From: Mycobacterium triplex
GTDB lineage: Bacteria > Actinomycetota > Actinomycetes > Mycobacteriales > Mycobacteriaceae
Reading direction: 5' to 3'
Assembly (NCBI RefSeq): GCF_000689255.1
Contig: NZ_HG964446.1
Coordinates: 4,992,152 to 5,056,151, forward strand
Length of the DNA: 64,000 nt
In this document: positions 1 through 8,687 of the stretch, piece by piece
Position numbering within the stretch: position 1 is the first letter of the stretch
Layout of the letters: every line of letters begins with the position of its first letter
Translations under genes and position numbers: made by a program
Notes under the pieces: model-generated
Seen by the model: the letters and a program-made list of their open reading frames with translations, nothing else
Databases searched by the model: none
What the model was told of the DNA's origin: nothing

Positions 1-299
1 CCGTCCAGTCCGATGCGCCGTTCGCGCAACCACGGCCGCACCACGAACCAATACAGCACCCCCAGTCCGGCGATCGGCAAGACGATCTGCCAGAACGTCA
101 ACGCAGCCTTCATCCACCCGGGAACCGGAGTCGGGCCGGGATCGACCGGCGTGAAATACGGCCCCGTGATCCACCGGACCAAAACGAACACCTGAAAGGC
201 GAGCAGCACCGCGCCCAGGGCCGCCCACCATGCGACCGCCGGGACCGATCGGTCGCCGACCGCAATCGGACGGTGTCTGGCCACTGCGGGCGCACTCAT
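1..299 (-). CDS. AveC-like (spirocyclase family) membrane protein, N-terminal part only
   Basis: This gene runs off the left edge, so only about 99 N-terminal residues are visible. The ATG at 299 lies inside an ATGA overlap with the stop of the FAD oxidoreductase upstream, so the two are co-transcribed. The translation (MSAPAVARH...) contains VAWWAALGAVLLAF, a GPTPVP segment and YWFVVRPWLRE. It aligns without gaps to the start of the AveC-like protein at 11291-12463 (WWAALGAVYLVF, GPTPVP, YFMVVKPLRR). Two transmembrane helices are visible. AveC of the avermectin pathway is a spirocyclase/dehydratase. Most mycobacterial members have no known substrate, so a cyclase role here is inference from family name only. 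Confidence 0.75.
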   Translation of the reverse strand, partial: MSAPAVARHRPIAVGDRSVPAVAWWAALGAVLLAFQVFVLVRWITGPYFTPVDPGPTPVPGWMKAALTFWQIVLPIAGLGVLYWFVVRPWLRERRIGLD

Positions 300-1648
300 G
301 CCGAGACCTTGCCGGTTGCGCAGAGCTGATGAACGATGCGGTCCCCCGCCGCTTGACCGGAAACCAACGCGCCGTTGACGCCGGGGATCGGTCCGATATC
401 GCCGGCCAGTTGCACCCGGGCGATTGGATCGGTCTCGCGCATAAAGCGATCCACCGCCTGGAAGCGGCCTTTGCGCATGATCGGGACGACGTTGCGCCAG
501 CGCCCGATCTCGTAGTCGACGACATTGGGACTGAGGTCGCCGTAGTAAGGCTTGACGAAGCCCAACACGGCGTCGATGACCTTTTCGTCGGGGCTGTCCA
601 GATTGTCCAGGCACCACTCGTGCCGGCAGAACGTCGTGATCATCCCCGTGCCGTCGGGGCATCGATTGTTGGCCTTCAGGTGATCGACGATCACGCCACA
701 CAGGTCGGGTTGTTCGCGCGGTGAACACATGATGTACGTGGCCGGATTCGACGGCCGCTCCGCCAACGCGATGTGGCAGTTGACACTGCAGATGTAGTCG
801 GTGTTCTGGTAATACTCGCGGGCGAATCCTGATATCTGAGGATAGATTTCAAGCGCTCTATCCGTCGTAGTCGTCACGACGGCGTTGGCGAAATCCTCGG
901 TGACCTCTCGGCCTTCCCGGATGAACGTGACTTCGACGTGATCCCCTGCGTCGGTAACGTTGGTGACCGGTGTCGCCAGCCGAACGTCATTGAGTCGAGC
1001 CGCAATCGCCCGCGGCAGCGCATCCATGCCATCGTCGAGTCCGTAGAAGTACGGTTTGAAGAAATTCTTCATGGTCCACAACAGCTGCCCCACCGACGCG
1101 TAGCAGGGATCACTCAGCCACGGTCCCCGAACCACGACGGCGGCAACATAATCGAGGATTTCCTCGCTGAGTTCGCGCCGGCTGTAGGTGGTGACGGTGT
1201 CGGTGTCGATAGCCGCAACACCCGAAGCGTCAGCGTAGTTCAGGTCGTTCCAATGCCTGGCCAGGAAGAACAACAGCTTGGCCAGTTTTAGCTTGGCCCG
1301 GCCGGACAGGTAGGGCGTTTTCAGTAAGCTCAGCGGCTTGCCGAGGTCGAGGAAGTTCAACTCGCCGCCTCGCGGCATCGCCCCGAACGCGTCGAATTTG
1401 TGCATTTGCGGGCCGAGGCCGACGTCACGCATTTCCTGCGTGGCCTCGGCGTAGCTGCCGAGATAGATGAAAGCCCCTACGTCGTAAACAAATCCGCCTC
1501 GCCGGACCGTCTTGATCCGCCCACCGACGCGATCCTCGGCCTCGAACACCACAGGCGTACCGCCTGCCTGCTGTATCCGTCGGGCCGCGGCGAGCCCGGC
1601 GATACCACCGCCCACCACGGCTGTCCTCGCATCTGTTCCCACCGTCAC
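296..1648 (-). CDS. FAD-dependent amine oxidase / phytoene-desaturase-like oxidoreductase
   Basis: About 450 residues when started at the GTG at 1648, immediately before the FAD-binding strand. An ATG further upstream at 1777 is in frame but would run across the start of the divergent TetR gene, so I reject it. The N-terminus has the Rossmann motif TAVVGGGIAGLAAARR and the following VGGRI loop. The C-terminus has the matching FAD-contact segment LAGDIGPIPGVNGALVSG. Family members oxidise amines, carotenoid precursors or protoporphyrinogen; the substrate here cannot be read. It overlaps the AveC-like gene downstream by 4 bp and is divergent from the TetR at 1732. Flavoprotein assignment is firm, substrate unknown. 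Confidence 0.82.
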   Translation of the reverse strand: MTVGTDARTAVVGGGIAGLAAARRIQQAGGTPVVFEAEDRVGGRIKTVRRGGFVYDVGAFIYLGSYAEATQEMRDVGLGPQMHKFDAFGAMPRGGELNFLDLGKPLSLLKTPYLSGRAKLKLAKLLFFLARHWNDLNYADASGVAAIDTDTVTTYSRRELSEEILDYVAAVVVRGPWLSDPCYASVGQLLWTMKNFFKPYFYGLDDGMDALPRAIAARLNDVRLATPVTNVTDAGDHVEVTFIREGREVTEDFANAVVTTTTDRALEIYPQISGFAREYYQNTDYICSVNCHIALAERPSNPATYIMCSPREQPDLCGVIVDHLKANNRCPDGTGMITTFCRHEWCLDNLDSPDEKVIDAVLGFVKPYYGDLSPNVVDYEIGRWRNVVPIMRKGRFQAVDRFMRETDPIARVQLAGDIGPIPGVNGALVSGQAAGDRIVHQLCATGKVSA

Positions 1649-1661
1649 AACGTAACGCAGA

Positions 1662-1697
1662 AATGATCGCTGAATCAATAATGATCGGGAAATCATT
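1662..1697. promoter_or_regulatory. Divergent promoter with AATGAT inverted/direct repeats (candidate TetR operator)
   Basis: The 83-bp gap between the FAD oxidoreductase (minus) and the TetR gene (plus) contains AATGATCG twice as a direct repeat (1662 and 1680). The second copy also forms the inverted repeat AATGAT-N6-ATCATT (1680-1697). Its position between a TetR gene and a divergent target suits an autoregulatory operator. Binding is inferred. Confidence 0.4.
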
Positions 1698-1731
1698 GCC
1701 GGACCGCCGGTTGCGCTTCTAGGCTGTAAAG

Positions 1732-2352
1732 GTGGCAGCACCGAATGCGCTCTCCCGCACCGCTCGACGGCAAGCACAAACTCGAGCAGACCTGATCAAG
1801 GCCGCCCAGGAGATCATCGCCGAGCTCGGAGTAGAGGCCCTGCGGGTAAGCGACGTCACCCGGCGTGCCGACGTCGCATTCGGCACCTTCTACAACCAGT
1901 TCAAAACCAAGGACGATATCGTCGAAGCCGTCGTGGCCGAGGCGATCGTCGGCCTCGCACAATCGGTCGAGGAATCACCAGAGTTCGACGATCCCGCAGA
2001 GGCACTTGTCGCATCTACCCGAGCCATCGTCCGCATCGCGTACGACGATCCCCCACTCGCACGCCTGCTGGTCAAACTCGAACAGGCCGAGACGCGGTTT
2101 GAGCGAATCATCCGCCCACAAGCGGGGGCGCTGCTCGAGCGAGGGGTTGCCGAAGGGCGCTTTGTCATCGACGATCTCGAGACGACGCTGACGATGTCGA
2201 TAGCGGCGGCGTTCGAAGTGATCCGAGGCATCCTGGATGGACGACTGGGCCACCGTGCCGATTTCGTCTGTGCGGAAATGCTGCTGCGCATGGCCGGTGT
2301 AACACCGAAACGCGCAGCACGTTATGTGCGTGCGGTCGAAGGCTATTCGTAA
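1732..2352 (+). CDS. TetR-family transcriptional regulator
   Basis: 206 residues from a GTG start at 1732. The N-terminal helix-turn-helix is clear: RADLIKAAQEIIAELG, then VSDVTRRADVAFGTFYNQFKTKDDIVEAV (about residues 17-65). The rest is an all-helical ligand-binding domain with no recognisable specificity. It is divergent from the FAD oxidoreductase/AveC-like operon and overlaps the 3' end of swivel protein 1 by 10 bp in convergent orientation. It most likely represses itself and the FAD/AveC operon (inference from position). Confidence 0.9.
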   Translation: MAAPNALSRTARRQAQTRADLIKAAQEIIAELGVEALRVSDVTRRADVAFGTFYNQFKTKDDIVEAVVAEAIVGLAQSVEESPEFDDPAEALVASTRAIVRIAYDDPPLARLLVKLEQAETRFERIIRPQAGALLERGVAEGRFVIDDLETTLTMSIAAAFEVIRGILDGRLGHRADFVCAEMLLRMAGVTPKRAARYVRAVEGYS

Positions 2353-3992
2353 TCCATCGGCGTCCGGGTATCCACAACCAACACAACACCATTGGTGGCG
2401 TCCAGGCGGATACGCATCCCGGTCGAAATCCGGGTGACCGCGTCCCCGGTGTTGACCACACAAGGAATGCCCATCTCGCGGGCCACGATTGCCGCATGGC
2501 TCAGCGGCCCGCCGATGTCGACGACCATTCCGGCCACCAGAGGAAACAGCGCGCACCAGCTCGGGTCGGTGACCTCGCAAATCAAGATCTCTCCCGGTTC
2601 GAGTTCTTCGGCGACTTCCAAACTGGTGGCCACTCGGGCAGCCCCCTCGACCACACCTCCCGTGACCGACACCCCGGCGATGGTGTCCCCGACCCGCACG
2701 TCCGGGCGACCCGTATTACCAACGCGTGGTTGCGGCATGCCAACCCAACGATCCGGCAATGTCATCGATTGGTACTCGGCCCGCTTGGCCCGCCGTCGCT
2801 CAGCAACCTCGCCCACATTCACCCCCACACCATGGAGGCCGCGCGTCACCTCGGAAACGGTAAACGCAAACACATCGTCGGGCTGCGCTAGCACACCCCT
2901 TGCGACCAGTTCCGCACCATGACGGCGGGCGGCGAACCGCGCGACGTCAAGCCCCATCAAGAACGCCGCCTTACCCACTTCCCGCAACGGGAGATATCGC
3001 CGCGCCAAACGCAACACGACACGAGCCTTAATCTGTTGGGGTCCTGAGAGATCCGCCAGCAACAATTGCTCGGCCGCAATTCGCGCTTCACGACGATCCG
3101 CCTGCTCGGTTGCGCGATCCTCGACGCCATGCTCTGTGTACCGATTGGCGATCGAAATCACCAGACTGGGGTCCTCACGCCAAGAGACAGAAGAGATTTC
3201 GCCTTCCTCGGAGCCGTGGAAACCATACCGTGCGACGAACGCATCGACCGACAGCGCACCGCGAGACACATTCCATAGCGCGGCAACCATCCCAGCTTCC
3301 TCGTAGCCGCCATATCCCGCCGCGAGCTGGGCCACCAGACCCGGGTCTCCTGCCGCACGAGCAAGCCGGGTGAGCTGTTCAAACAGTGCCTGTGTCACGG
3401 CTACCGCGATCATATGGATGCGCATCGCGGCATCGAACCTGTCGACCGCCTGCGTCAGCAGACGCAGGTTGGGAGTTGGATTCGACGTCCGCGTCGCAGC
3501 GGTCCACCATCGGTGTTGATCACGGTGTAACCGTTTCAACCGCAACGGGAGCCGGGCGGCCTCTACCGGAAAGCGCGCCAGCACAAAGGGCAAGCGACGC
3601 CAGGAGTTCTGGCTTTGCACCCCTTCGCGCACCGAGCCGAGAAGCTGTTCTTCCATTGCATCGCCAGAGGTTCCCGGCGTGAGATCGGCGATCTGACGCA
3701 AGTGTGTGACGTTCATGGCGGCGCGGCCGTAGAAAATCGCAGCGAATCGGTCGTCGACACTGTCCGCCCGCCCGGTTAGACGTCGCGGCAGCACTCCCAG
3801 CCGGTGATAGGCATAGGGCACCGACACCTCGTTGCCGATCGAGAAGATCGACCAAGACATCGGCGTCGGCACACCGGGTATCGCTTCAGCCAGGTTAACC
3901 GTGCTCCAAAACGTCGCGGGGCCGCTCTGTTCGTGCAGCGGATCCGGCCATGTGAGCTCGTCGACGCGTTGTTCCGATCGGCCCATCAACAC
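2343..3992 (-). CDS. Stand-alone PEP-utilising (phosphohistidine swivel) protein, copy 1
   Basis: 549 residues. Residues 1 to about 440 form a helical domain with a signature shared by all five copies here (DPLHEQSGPATFWSTVN near the start, YGRAAMNVTHLRQIADL, TPGTSGDAMEEQLLG, YGFHGSEEGEISS). The last ~110 residues are a swivelling phosphohistidine domain with TDPSW followed by GGPLSHAAIVAREMGIP; the catalytic His is about residue 499. The size and order match the substrate plus His domains of rifampin phosphotransferase, and the N-terminal ATP-grasp domain is absent. It should carry a phosphoryl group on His but cannot charge itself from ATP. The start could be GTG 3992 or ATG 3986. It lies 77 bp downstream of a FAD oxidoreductase. 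Confidence 0.85.
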   Translation of the reverse strand: MLMGRSEQRVDELTWPDPLHEQSGPATFWSTVNLAEAIPGVPTPMSWSIFSIGNEVSVPYAYHRLGVLPRRLTGRADSVDDRFAAIFYGRAAMNVTHLRQIADLTPGTSGDAMEEQLLGSVREGVQSQNSWRRLPFVLARFPVEAARLPLRLKRLHRDQHRWWTAATRTSNPTPNLRLLTQAVDRFDAAMRIHMIAVAVTQALFEQLTRLARAAGDPGLVAQLAAGYGGYEEAGMVAALWNVSRGALSVDAFVARYGFHGSEEGEISSVSWREDPSLVISIANRYTEHGVEDRATEQADRREARIAAEQLLLADLSGPQQIKARVVLRLARRYLPLREVGKAAFLMGLDVARFAARRHGAELVARGVLAQPDDVFAFTVSEVTRGLHGVGVNVGEVAERRRAKRAEYQSMTLPDRWVGMPQPRVGNTGRPDVRVGDTIAGVSVTGGVVEGAARVATSLEVAEELEPGEILICEVTDPSWCALFPLVAGMVVDIGGPLSHAAIVAREMGIPCVVNTGDAVTRISTGMRIRLDATNGVVLVVDTRTPMDYE

Positions 3993-4027
3993 TTGTTCAT
4001 CGATTCGTCGGCCTGATAGCTGTGGCG

Positions 4028-4037
4028 TGAGCGCTCA
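4028..4037. promoter_or_regulatory. TGAGCGCTCA palindrome upstream of swivel gene 1
   Basis: A perfect 10-bp palindrome in the 77-bp gap between the FAD oxidoreductase stop and the start of swivel gene 1. It could be an operator. It is short enough to be chance. Confidence 0.25.
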
Positions 4038-4069
4038 TTAACGCGATGGTAGGCAAGCAATGGACCGCC

Positions 4070-5383
4070 TCAGCTCCCCGCGAGGATGCGGCGCGCGGCA
4101 TGCTCGCCCCACCGCGCGGCGGACTCCATGGAACCGGCGCCGAACAGATCACCGGCGATCTGCACCGGCCCGTCATCGGACAGCGACTTACGCAGCGCGC
4201 TGTTGCGCTGCCAGAACCCGGGATCCGCGAGGTATCCCGCGGACGGCCAACGCGTCACCACCGACAGGTCACGGTTACCGGCGAGTTCGGGGCACAGCCC
4301 TTCGACAATTCCGGCGGCCCACGTCGTCAGTTGAGCGTCGGTGCGGTCGAGGAACCGGTCGGTGACGACCGTGTCGGTGTAGATCGTGACCAGGCTGTGT
4401 CCGCGCGGCGCGCGATCGGGAGACTTGTTGTGCTGCAGGAAGATCAACAGCGCTTCGCGTTGCTCGACGGTGGGAACCAGGATCGTGTATGCCTTGCTCT
4501 TGGTCGGAACCCGGTAGCCGAGCGAGACACTGATCAGCTTGACATTGCGCAACTTGTCCCCGAAGGCCGGCGATGCCGTCAACAATGTCGGCCACATCTC
4601 GACCGCGCGGTGGTACATGGCGGCAATGACGCAGCTTCCCGCGCTGACGTCATGGCTGCCGGAGCTATCGGTGTATGACACGGTCACGCCGGACTCGGTC
4701 TCGTCGACATGGGTGACGGTCGCGCCGTAGCGCACGTCGACCCGTGCCGCAAGCTCGTTGGTCAGCGTCGCCAGGCCGCCGCGAAGACTGTGCAGGCCCC
4801 CGGACCAAGCACCCAATGCGCCAAGCACATTCACGCTGGACGCCTCGTGGGCACCCGACCCGGTGGTCAGGCGCATCAACGGATCGATGAGATACTCTGC
4901 CACCTCACGGCCGAAATGACGGACCGCAAAGTCATGCGCCGACACATCCGGATCGTCCAACGCCGACGATCGACCCATATCGTAAGAGTCGACCTCTCCG
5001 ATCGCCCCGCGCAATCGGATCAATCCGGCCGCCAATCGCAGCTTGCCCGGCACCGACAACGCGGATGTGAACGGCAACCGCAGCGGCCTGTCCGGATCGA
5101 TGTCGATCACACGTCCCCGTCGGACCAGGCCGATGACCGCGCTGGTGTCGACCACTCGATCCGCGAGCCCGAGGTCCTCGACCAGTTTCAAATAGCTTGA
5201 GTACCCGGCGGTCAGTGCGTCCGGGCCGGTGTCGACGATGTAGTTTCCGTGCCGCTCCGTTTGTACGCGTCCACCCGGCCCGCTCGCCGATTCCAGCACG
5301 GTGACCGTGGCCCCGCCCTGTTGCAAGCGGTATGCAGCGGCCAGCCCGGACAACCCGGCGCCGACGACGACGGCCGAGGTCAC
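4070..5383 (-). CDS. FAD-dependent oxidoreductase (protoporphyrinogen oxidase/amine oxidase type)
   Basis: 437 residues from the GTG at 5383 (VTSAVVVGAGLSG). The in-frame ATG at 5503 would place the operator palindrome at 5464-5473 inside the gene. Features are the dinucleotide-binding motif VVVGAGLSGLAAAYR, the GPGGRV loop, a long substrate domain, and the C-terminal FAD segment VQIAGDLFGAGSMESAARWGEHAA. The general plan resembles HemY-type protoporphyrinogen oxidases and carotenoid desaturases. No haem or carotenoid genes are adjacent, so the substrate is open. It precedes swivel gene 1 in the same orientation and is divergent from the TetR at 5585. It is a different subfamily from the FAD enzyme at 296-1648. 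Confidence 0.82.
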   Translation of the reverse strand: MTSAVVVGAGLSGLAAAYRLQQGGATVTVLESASGPGGRVQTERHGNYIVDTGPDALTAGYSSYLKLVEDLGLADRVVDTSAVIGLVRRGRVIDIDPDRPLRLPFTSALSVPGKLRLAAGLIRLRGAIGEVDSYDMGRSSALDDPDVSAHDFAVRHFGREVAEYLIDPLMRLTTGSGAHEASSVNVLGALGAWSGGLHSLRGGLATLTNELAARVDVRYGATVTHVDETESGVTVSYTDSSGSHDVSAGSCVIAAMYHRAVEMWPTLLTASPAFGDKLRNVKLISVSLGYRVPTKSKAYTILVPTVEQREALLIFLQHNKSPDRAPRGHSLVTIYTDTVVTDRFLDRTDAQLTTWAAGIVEGLCPELAGNRDLSVVTRWPSAGYLADPGFWQRNSALRKSLSDDGPVQIAGDLFGAGSMESAARWGEHAARRILAGS

Positions 5384-5463
5384 GACCGGCCTGCCGGGGG
5401 TTCGGTGGATTCCCGAATAGATTTCATGACTCAACTCCGCTGGTCCGCATAGTCGATTGTGTA

Positions 5464-5473
5464 AACGATCGTT
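5464..5473. promoter_or_regulatory. AACGATCGTT operator in the FAD oxidoreductase/TetR divergent promoter
   Basis: Perfect 10-bp palindrome in the context GTAAACGATCGTTATC between a FAD oxidoreductase and a divergent TetR. The same core with the same GTAAACG flank, inverted, occurs at 13483-13494. Variants occur at 7889-7902, 13371-13382 and 48317-48332. This is the AACGnnCGTT layout common for actinobacterial TetR regulators. Confidence 0.55.
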
Positions 5474-5584
5474 ATCGCGAGTCAAGTTACCACGGGACGC
5501 CACCCCATGGCGTGACTATGCTGCGCGTGCACCTGCTAAGCGCCTGACCGCCAGTTGCGTGTGGTGCGCTTATGCTGACTCTCG

Positions 5585-6196
5585 ATGAGCGCGTTACGGG
5601 AGCGAAAGAAAGCGGCACTGCGCGCCACGATTGTGCGTTCGGCCGTAGAACTTTTCGTGCAACGCGGCTACGACTCGGTCGGCATGGAGGAAATCGCGCA
5701 CGAATCGATGTGTTCGCGCAGCACGCTGAACCGCTATTTCGGCAGTAAAGAGGACGTACTGTTCCCCGCGGTCTCCGAAGTCATCGACGGATTGCGCGAT
5801 GCCCTGGACAGCGCCCCGCGCAAGGATGATCGATGGACGATCGCGCGCCAAGCGGTCACGGCGCAACTAGGGCAATTCTTCGAGAATTTCGAGCCTGACC
5901 TGCGGGTAACGATCATGCGACTATGGTTCACCGAGCCGGTTCCACGCCGACGGTACCTCGAAATCGCCCATGAATGGGAAGAGATCCTCAAAACCTATTT
6001 CGCCGCCGGATTGCCGGACAACCCCGATACTCACCTACGCACACAGGTGCTCGCATCAGCGATGGTGTCGGCATTGCGCGCGGTGCTGCATGCGGCGATC
6101 GAAACCGGCGATGACATACCCCACCTGGCCGCTGCGGCCTTTGGCATGCTCGAGGCCGGCCTGCCCGCCGCGCCGCGGTCCACTCGACGCAAGTAA
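5585..6196 (+). CDS. TetR-family transcriptional regulator
   Basis: 203 residues from ATG 5585. The N-terminal HTH is RKKAALRATIVRSAVELFVQRGYDSVGMEEIAHE followed by CSRSTLNRYFGSKEDVLFPAV (about residues 7-62); the remainder is a helical effector domain. It is divergent from the FAD oxidoreductase at 4070-5383 with an AACGATCGTT palindrome between them, so that operon is the natural target. It resembles the TetR at 21207 (RYFGSKEDV in both). Confidence 0.9.
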   Translation: MSALRERKKAALRATIVRSAVELFVQRGYDSVGMEEIAHESMCSRSTLNRYFGSKEDVLFPAVSEVIDGLRDALDSAPRKDDRWTIARQAVTAQLGQFFENFEPDLRVTIMRLWFTEPVPRRRYLEIAHEWEEILKTYFAAGLPDNPDTHLRTQVLASAMVSALRAVLHAAIETGDDIPHLAAAAFGMLEAGLPAAPRSTRRK

Positions 6197-6316
6197 CGGC
6201 CGGCGGCGGATGCGAACCTGACGAGCGCGCCAGACTGCGGGCGCGTGCTTCCGCTGTACCAAAACCCCTCTGTCTCAGTGAGTTCGGGCAACAGGCGGGC
6301 TAGATTAGTCCATAAC

Positions 6317-6348
6317 TGACACGACTGTTCTATTGACGCGTCGTGTCA
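6317..6348. promoter_or_regulatory. 9-bp-arm inverted repeat upstream of the first membrane-paralog gene
   Basis: TGACACGAC (6317-6325) and GTCGTGTCA (6340-6348) form perfect arms separated by 14 bp, about 40 bp upstream of the ATG at 6387. A good ribosome binding site (GAAGGAG) sits just before that ATG. The repeat probably binds a dimeric regulator, which I cannot identify. Confidence 0.45.
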
Positions 6349-6386
6349 TTTCTTCGTAGTCTGACCCTACGACGAAGGAGTCAGCG

Positions 6387-7133
6387 ATGAATGCTCGCAG
6401 TCAGCGCATCTGCGCGTGGGCCGGACCGGCATGCGCCGTCACCTGGGTAGTCGGCTTCTTCTTTCTCGCGGGATTCATCCCTCCGCCGGCACCGAGCATG
6501 GACGCCCATCAGATCGCCACCATGTTCGCCGAACACGGTGGCAGGATCCGCGCCGGTCTGATCATCGTCGGATTCGGCGGTGCGATCTACTGCCCGTGGG
6601 CAGCCGCAATCAGCGTGCAGCTCAAGCGCATCGAAGGTCGGTTCTCACCAATGGCCTATACCCAGCTCGGTATGGGCTCCGTTTTTGTGCTCATCTTCAT
6701 CGTGCCGGTGATGATGTGGCAGGCCGCGGCTTTTCGGCCGATGGAAAACATCGAAATCACGCACCGCTTCAACGATATGGCCTGGATGCTTTTCATCGGG
6801 CCCGTCTGCACGATCTTCGTGCAGGGCATGGCCATCACCGTCGCCATCCTCAGCGACAAGTCCGAACACCCCGTACTGCCACGCTGGCTGGGATGGTTCA
6901 ACTTGTGGGCGCAGATCATCTACCTGCCCGGCGTGTTGATTCCCTACTTCAAAAGCGGCCCACTCGCGTGGAACGGCTTGCTGGCGTTCTGGATCCCGGT
7001 CGTGGTGTTCACCGTGTGGCTGTGCCTGATCACGGCCGTGCTGTTGCGCGCGATCAACGAGCAGGAACGGTCGTTTGCCGAAGAGTCGGCTGCCGGGCCC
7101 GCCGCATCGGCGACGGCTGGCGCACCCGCATGA
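6387..7133 (+). CDS. Multipass membrane protein, ~240-aa paralog family, copy 1
   Basis: 248 residues with about six hydrophobic helices. It belongs to a family with six intact members in this window and no function I recognise. Shared marks are a PPPAP element after the first helix, an FNDMAWMLF element mid-protein, PRWLGWFN, and near the C-terminus FKSGPLAWNGLLAFWIP. It carries no cofactor or catalytic motif, so a structural, assembly or transport role is as likely as an enzyme. It overlaps the next copy by 4 bp (ATGA), so the two are translated together. The hydrophilic Ala-rich tail faces one side of the membrane. Confidence 0.85.
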   Translation: MNARSQRICAWAGPACAVTWVVGFFFLAGFIPPPAPSMDAHQIATMFAEHGGRIRAGLIIVGFGGAIYCPWAAAISVQLKRIEGRFSPMAYTQLGMGSVFVLIFIVPVMMWQAAAFRPMENIEITHRFNDMAWMLFIGPVCTIFVQGMAITVAILSDKSEHPVLPRWLGWFNLWAQIIYLPGVLIPYFKSGPLAWNGLLAFWIPVVVFTVWLCLITAVLLRAINEQERSFAEESAAGPAASATAGAPA

Positions 7134-7855
7134 GCACGCGCACCCAGCGAATTCTGATGTGGTGGGGCCTGACCTTCACCGTGGTCTACGGGTTGGTGTG
7201 GTGGCTGCTCTTTCACATGATGCCGCCGCCCACCGCGCGCTGGTCCGCAGACCAGATCGCCCAGTTCTACGTTCACAACAGCTCCCAGATCAAGATCGGC
7301 GCTACCATCTGCAGCTGGACGAGCGGATTCATGGTTCCGATCGCGGTGGTGGTCGCGGTCCAAATTGCCCGGCACGAAGAGGGGAAGCCGGTCTGGGCCG
7401 CCCTCGCCCTCGCCGGCGGGACCCTGATGTCGATCCCGCTGATGCTCCCTCCGATTTATTGGGGCGTCGCGGCATTCACCCCGACGCGGGCACCCGAGAT
7501 CACCGCGATCATGCATGAACTTGCAATGTTGACCTTCGTCACCACCGATCAGTACTACATTTTTATGTGGGTGGCTATCGCTGCCGTCGCGCTGATACCC
7601 AATACTGTTGTGCACACTCCTTTTCCACGGTGGTTTGGGTACTACACCGCGTGGACCGCGCTGATGTTCGAGGCGGGCGCGATCGCGTTCCTCACCCGTT
7701 CGGGCCCTTTCGCGTGGAATGGCCTGCTGGCGTTCTGGTCACCGGTGGTTACGTTTTTCGCCTGGATAGTTGTGCTGGCGGTCCTGATATTCAGAGCGAT
7801 CGGGTTGCAGGAACAGGCGACCGTTGGGACTCATGCGGCCGCGCAATATCACTGA
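7130..7855 (+). CDS. Multipass membrane protein, ~240-aa paralog family, copy 2
   Basis: 241 residues from the ATG at 7130, which overlaps the stop of copy 1. It keeps the family frame (MPPPTA after helix 1, FPRWFGYYTAW, SGPFAWNGLLAFWSPV), but the central FND..W element has diverged to HELAMLTF. It is the most divergent intact copy, which suggests two non-identical subunits made from one transcript. About six transmembrane segments. Function unknown. Confidence 0.85.
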   Translation: MSTRTQRILMWWGLTFTVVYGLVWWLLFHMMPPPTARWSADQIAQFYVHNSSQIKIGATICSWTSGFMVPIAVVVAVQIARHEEGKPVWAALALAGGTLMSIPLMLPPIYWGVAAFTPTRAPEITAIMHELAMLTFVTTDQYYIFMWVAIAAVALIPNTVVHTPFPRWFGYYTAWTALMFEAGAIAFLTRSGPFAWNGLLAFWSPVVTFFAWIVVLAVLIFRAIGLQEQATVGTHAAAQYH

Positions 7856-7888
7856 ATATCTTCTACCGCGCGACTTTTTGCGATAGCG

Positions 7889-7902
7889 TGAACGTACGTT
7901 CA
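7889..7902. promoter_or_regulatory. TGAACGTACGTTCA perfect palindrome upstream of membrane paralog 3
   Basis: A perfect 14-bp palindrome 29 bp before the ATG at 7931. It is a variant of the AACGnnCGTT operator seen at 5464, 13371, 13483 and 48317. It gives copy 3 its own control point, separate from copies 1 and 2. Binding protein not identified. Confidence 0.5.
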
Positions 7903-7930
7903 TACTCGCTGCGCTTGCCGAGGAGACCGC

Positions 7931-8674
7931 ATGACCCCGATCCAAGCAAAACTTCGACTGTTCGGCGCCTGGTGCGGCCCGGCGTACCTGATCCTGATCT
8001 TTTCCGGCTGGGGCGCCGTCGCGGGCTTCGTGCCACCAGTTGCGCCATCGCGCACCGCGGAGGAAGTCGCGCAGATCTTTCAGGGCAACACCAATGGCAT
8101 CCGCATCGGCATGGTCCTGGTGATGTGGTCGGCCGGTGTCTTCATCTTCTTCGCCGCCACCGTCGGGCAGTTCCTGTCCAAGATCGAAGGCGGCGCGGGT
8201 GTGCTCACCTACGGAGCCGTCATAGGTGGCTGCGGGAACATGGTGTTGTCGTTCTACCCGGCCATCTGGTGGCTCGTCGCCGCCTACCGTCCGGAGCGAG
8301 CGGCTGAATTGACCTATGTTTTCAACGATATGGCCTGGCTGCAATTCATCGGAGGCGTGTCCATGTTCGCGGCGCTGCCCGTCGCTATCGCGATCGCGGC
8401 CTTCATCGACAAGAGCCCCGACCCGGTGTTCCCGCGCTGGGCCGGCTACTTCAACATCATGGTGGTCATGCTGATCATGCCCGACCAGCTGTTGTTTTTC
8501 TTCCACTCCGGGCCCTGGTCGTGGAATGGGCTCTTCGGACTATGGATTCCGGTCGCATTGTTCGGCGCTTGGTTCCTGGTGACGTTCTACTTGATGCGCG
8601 CAGCCGTACTGCGAGCCGCGCGGAATCCCAGTCCTGCACTGGAAAACCTGGACGCGATTGCGGCCGGCAGGTAG
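7931..8674 (+). CDS. Multipass membrane protein, ~240-aa paralog family, copy 3
   Basis: 247 residues with about six hydrophobic helices. Family signatures are FVPPVAPS after helix 1, YRPERAAELTYVFNDMAWLQFIG in the middle, PVFPRWAGYFN, and SGPWSWNGLFGLWIPV. A ribosome binding site (GAGGAGA) precedes the ATG. It is convergent with NorQ, which ends 14 bp away. The palindrome at 7889-7902 lies in its promoter. Biochemical role unknown; the close packing with the AveC/NorD/NorQ operon is contextual evidence only. Confidence 0.85.
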   Translation: MTPIQAKLRLFGAWCGPAYLILIFSGWGAVAGFVPPVAPSRTAEEVAQIFQGNTNGIRIGMVLVMWSAGVFIFFAATVGQFLSKIEGGAGVLTYGAVIGGCGNMVLSFYPAIWWLVAAYRPERAAELTYVFNDMAWLQFIGGVSMFAALPVAIAIAAFIDKSPDPVFPRWAGYFNIMVVMLIMPDQLLFFFHSGPWSWNGLFGLWIPVALFGAWFLVTFYLMRAAVLRAARNPSPALENLDAIAAGR

Positions 8675-8687
8675 TCGGCGCGTTCTC

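Noticed and set aside
55..1300. Plus-strand frames at 230-724 and 938-1291
   Set aside because: They lie antisense to the FAD oxidoreductase and have no motif or ribosome binding site.
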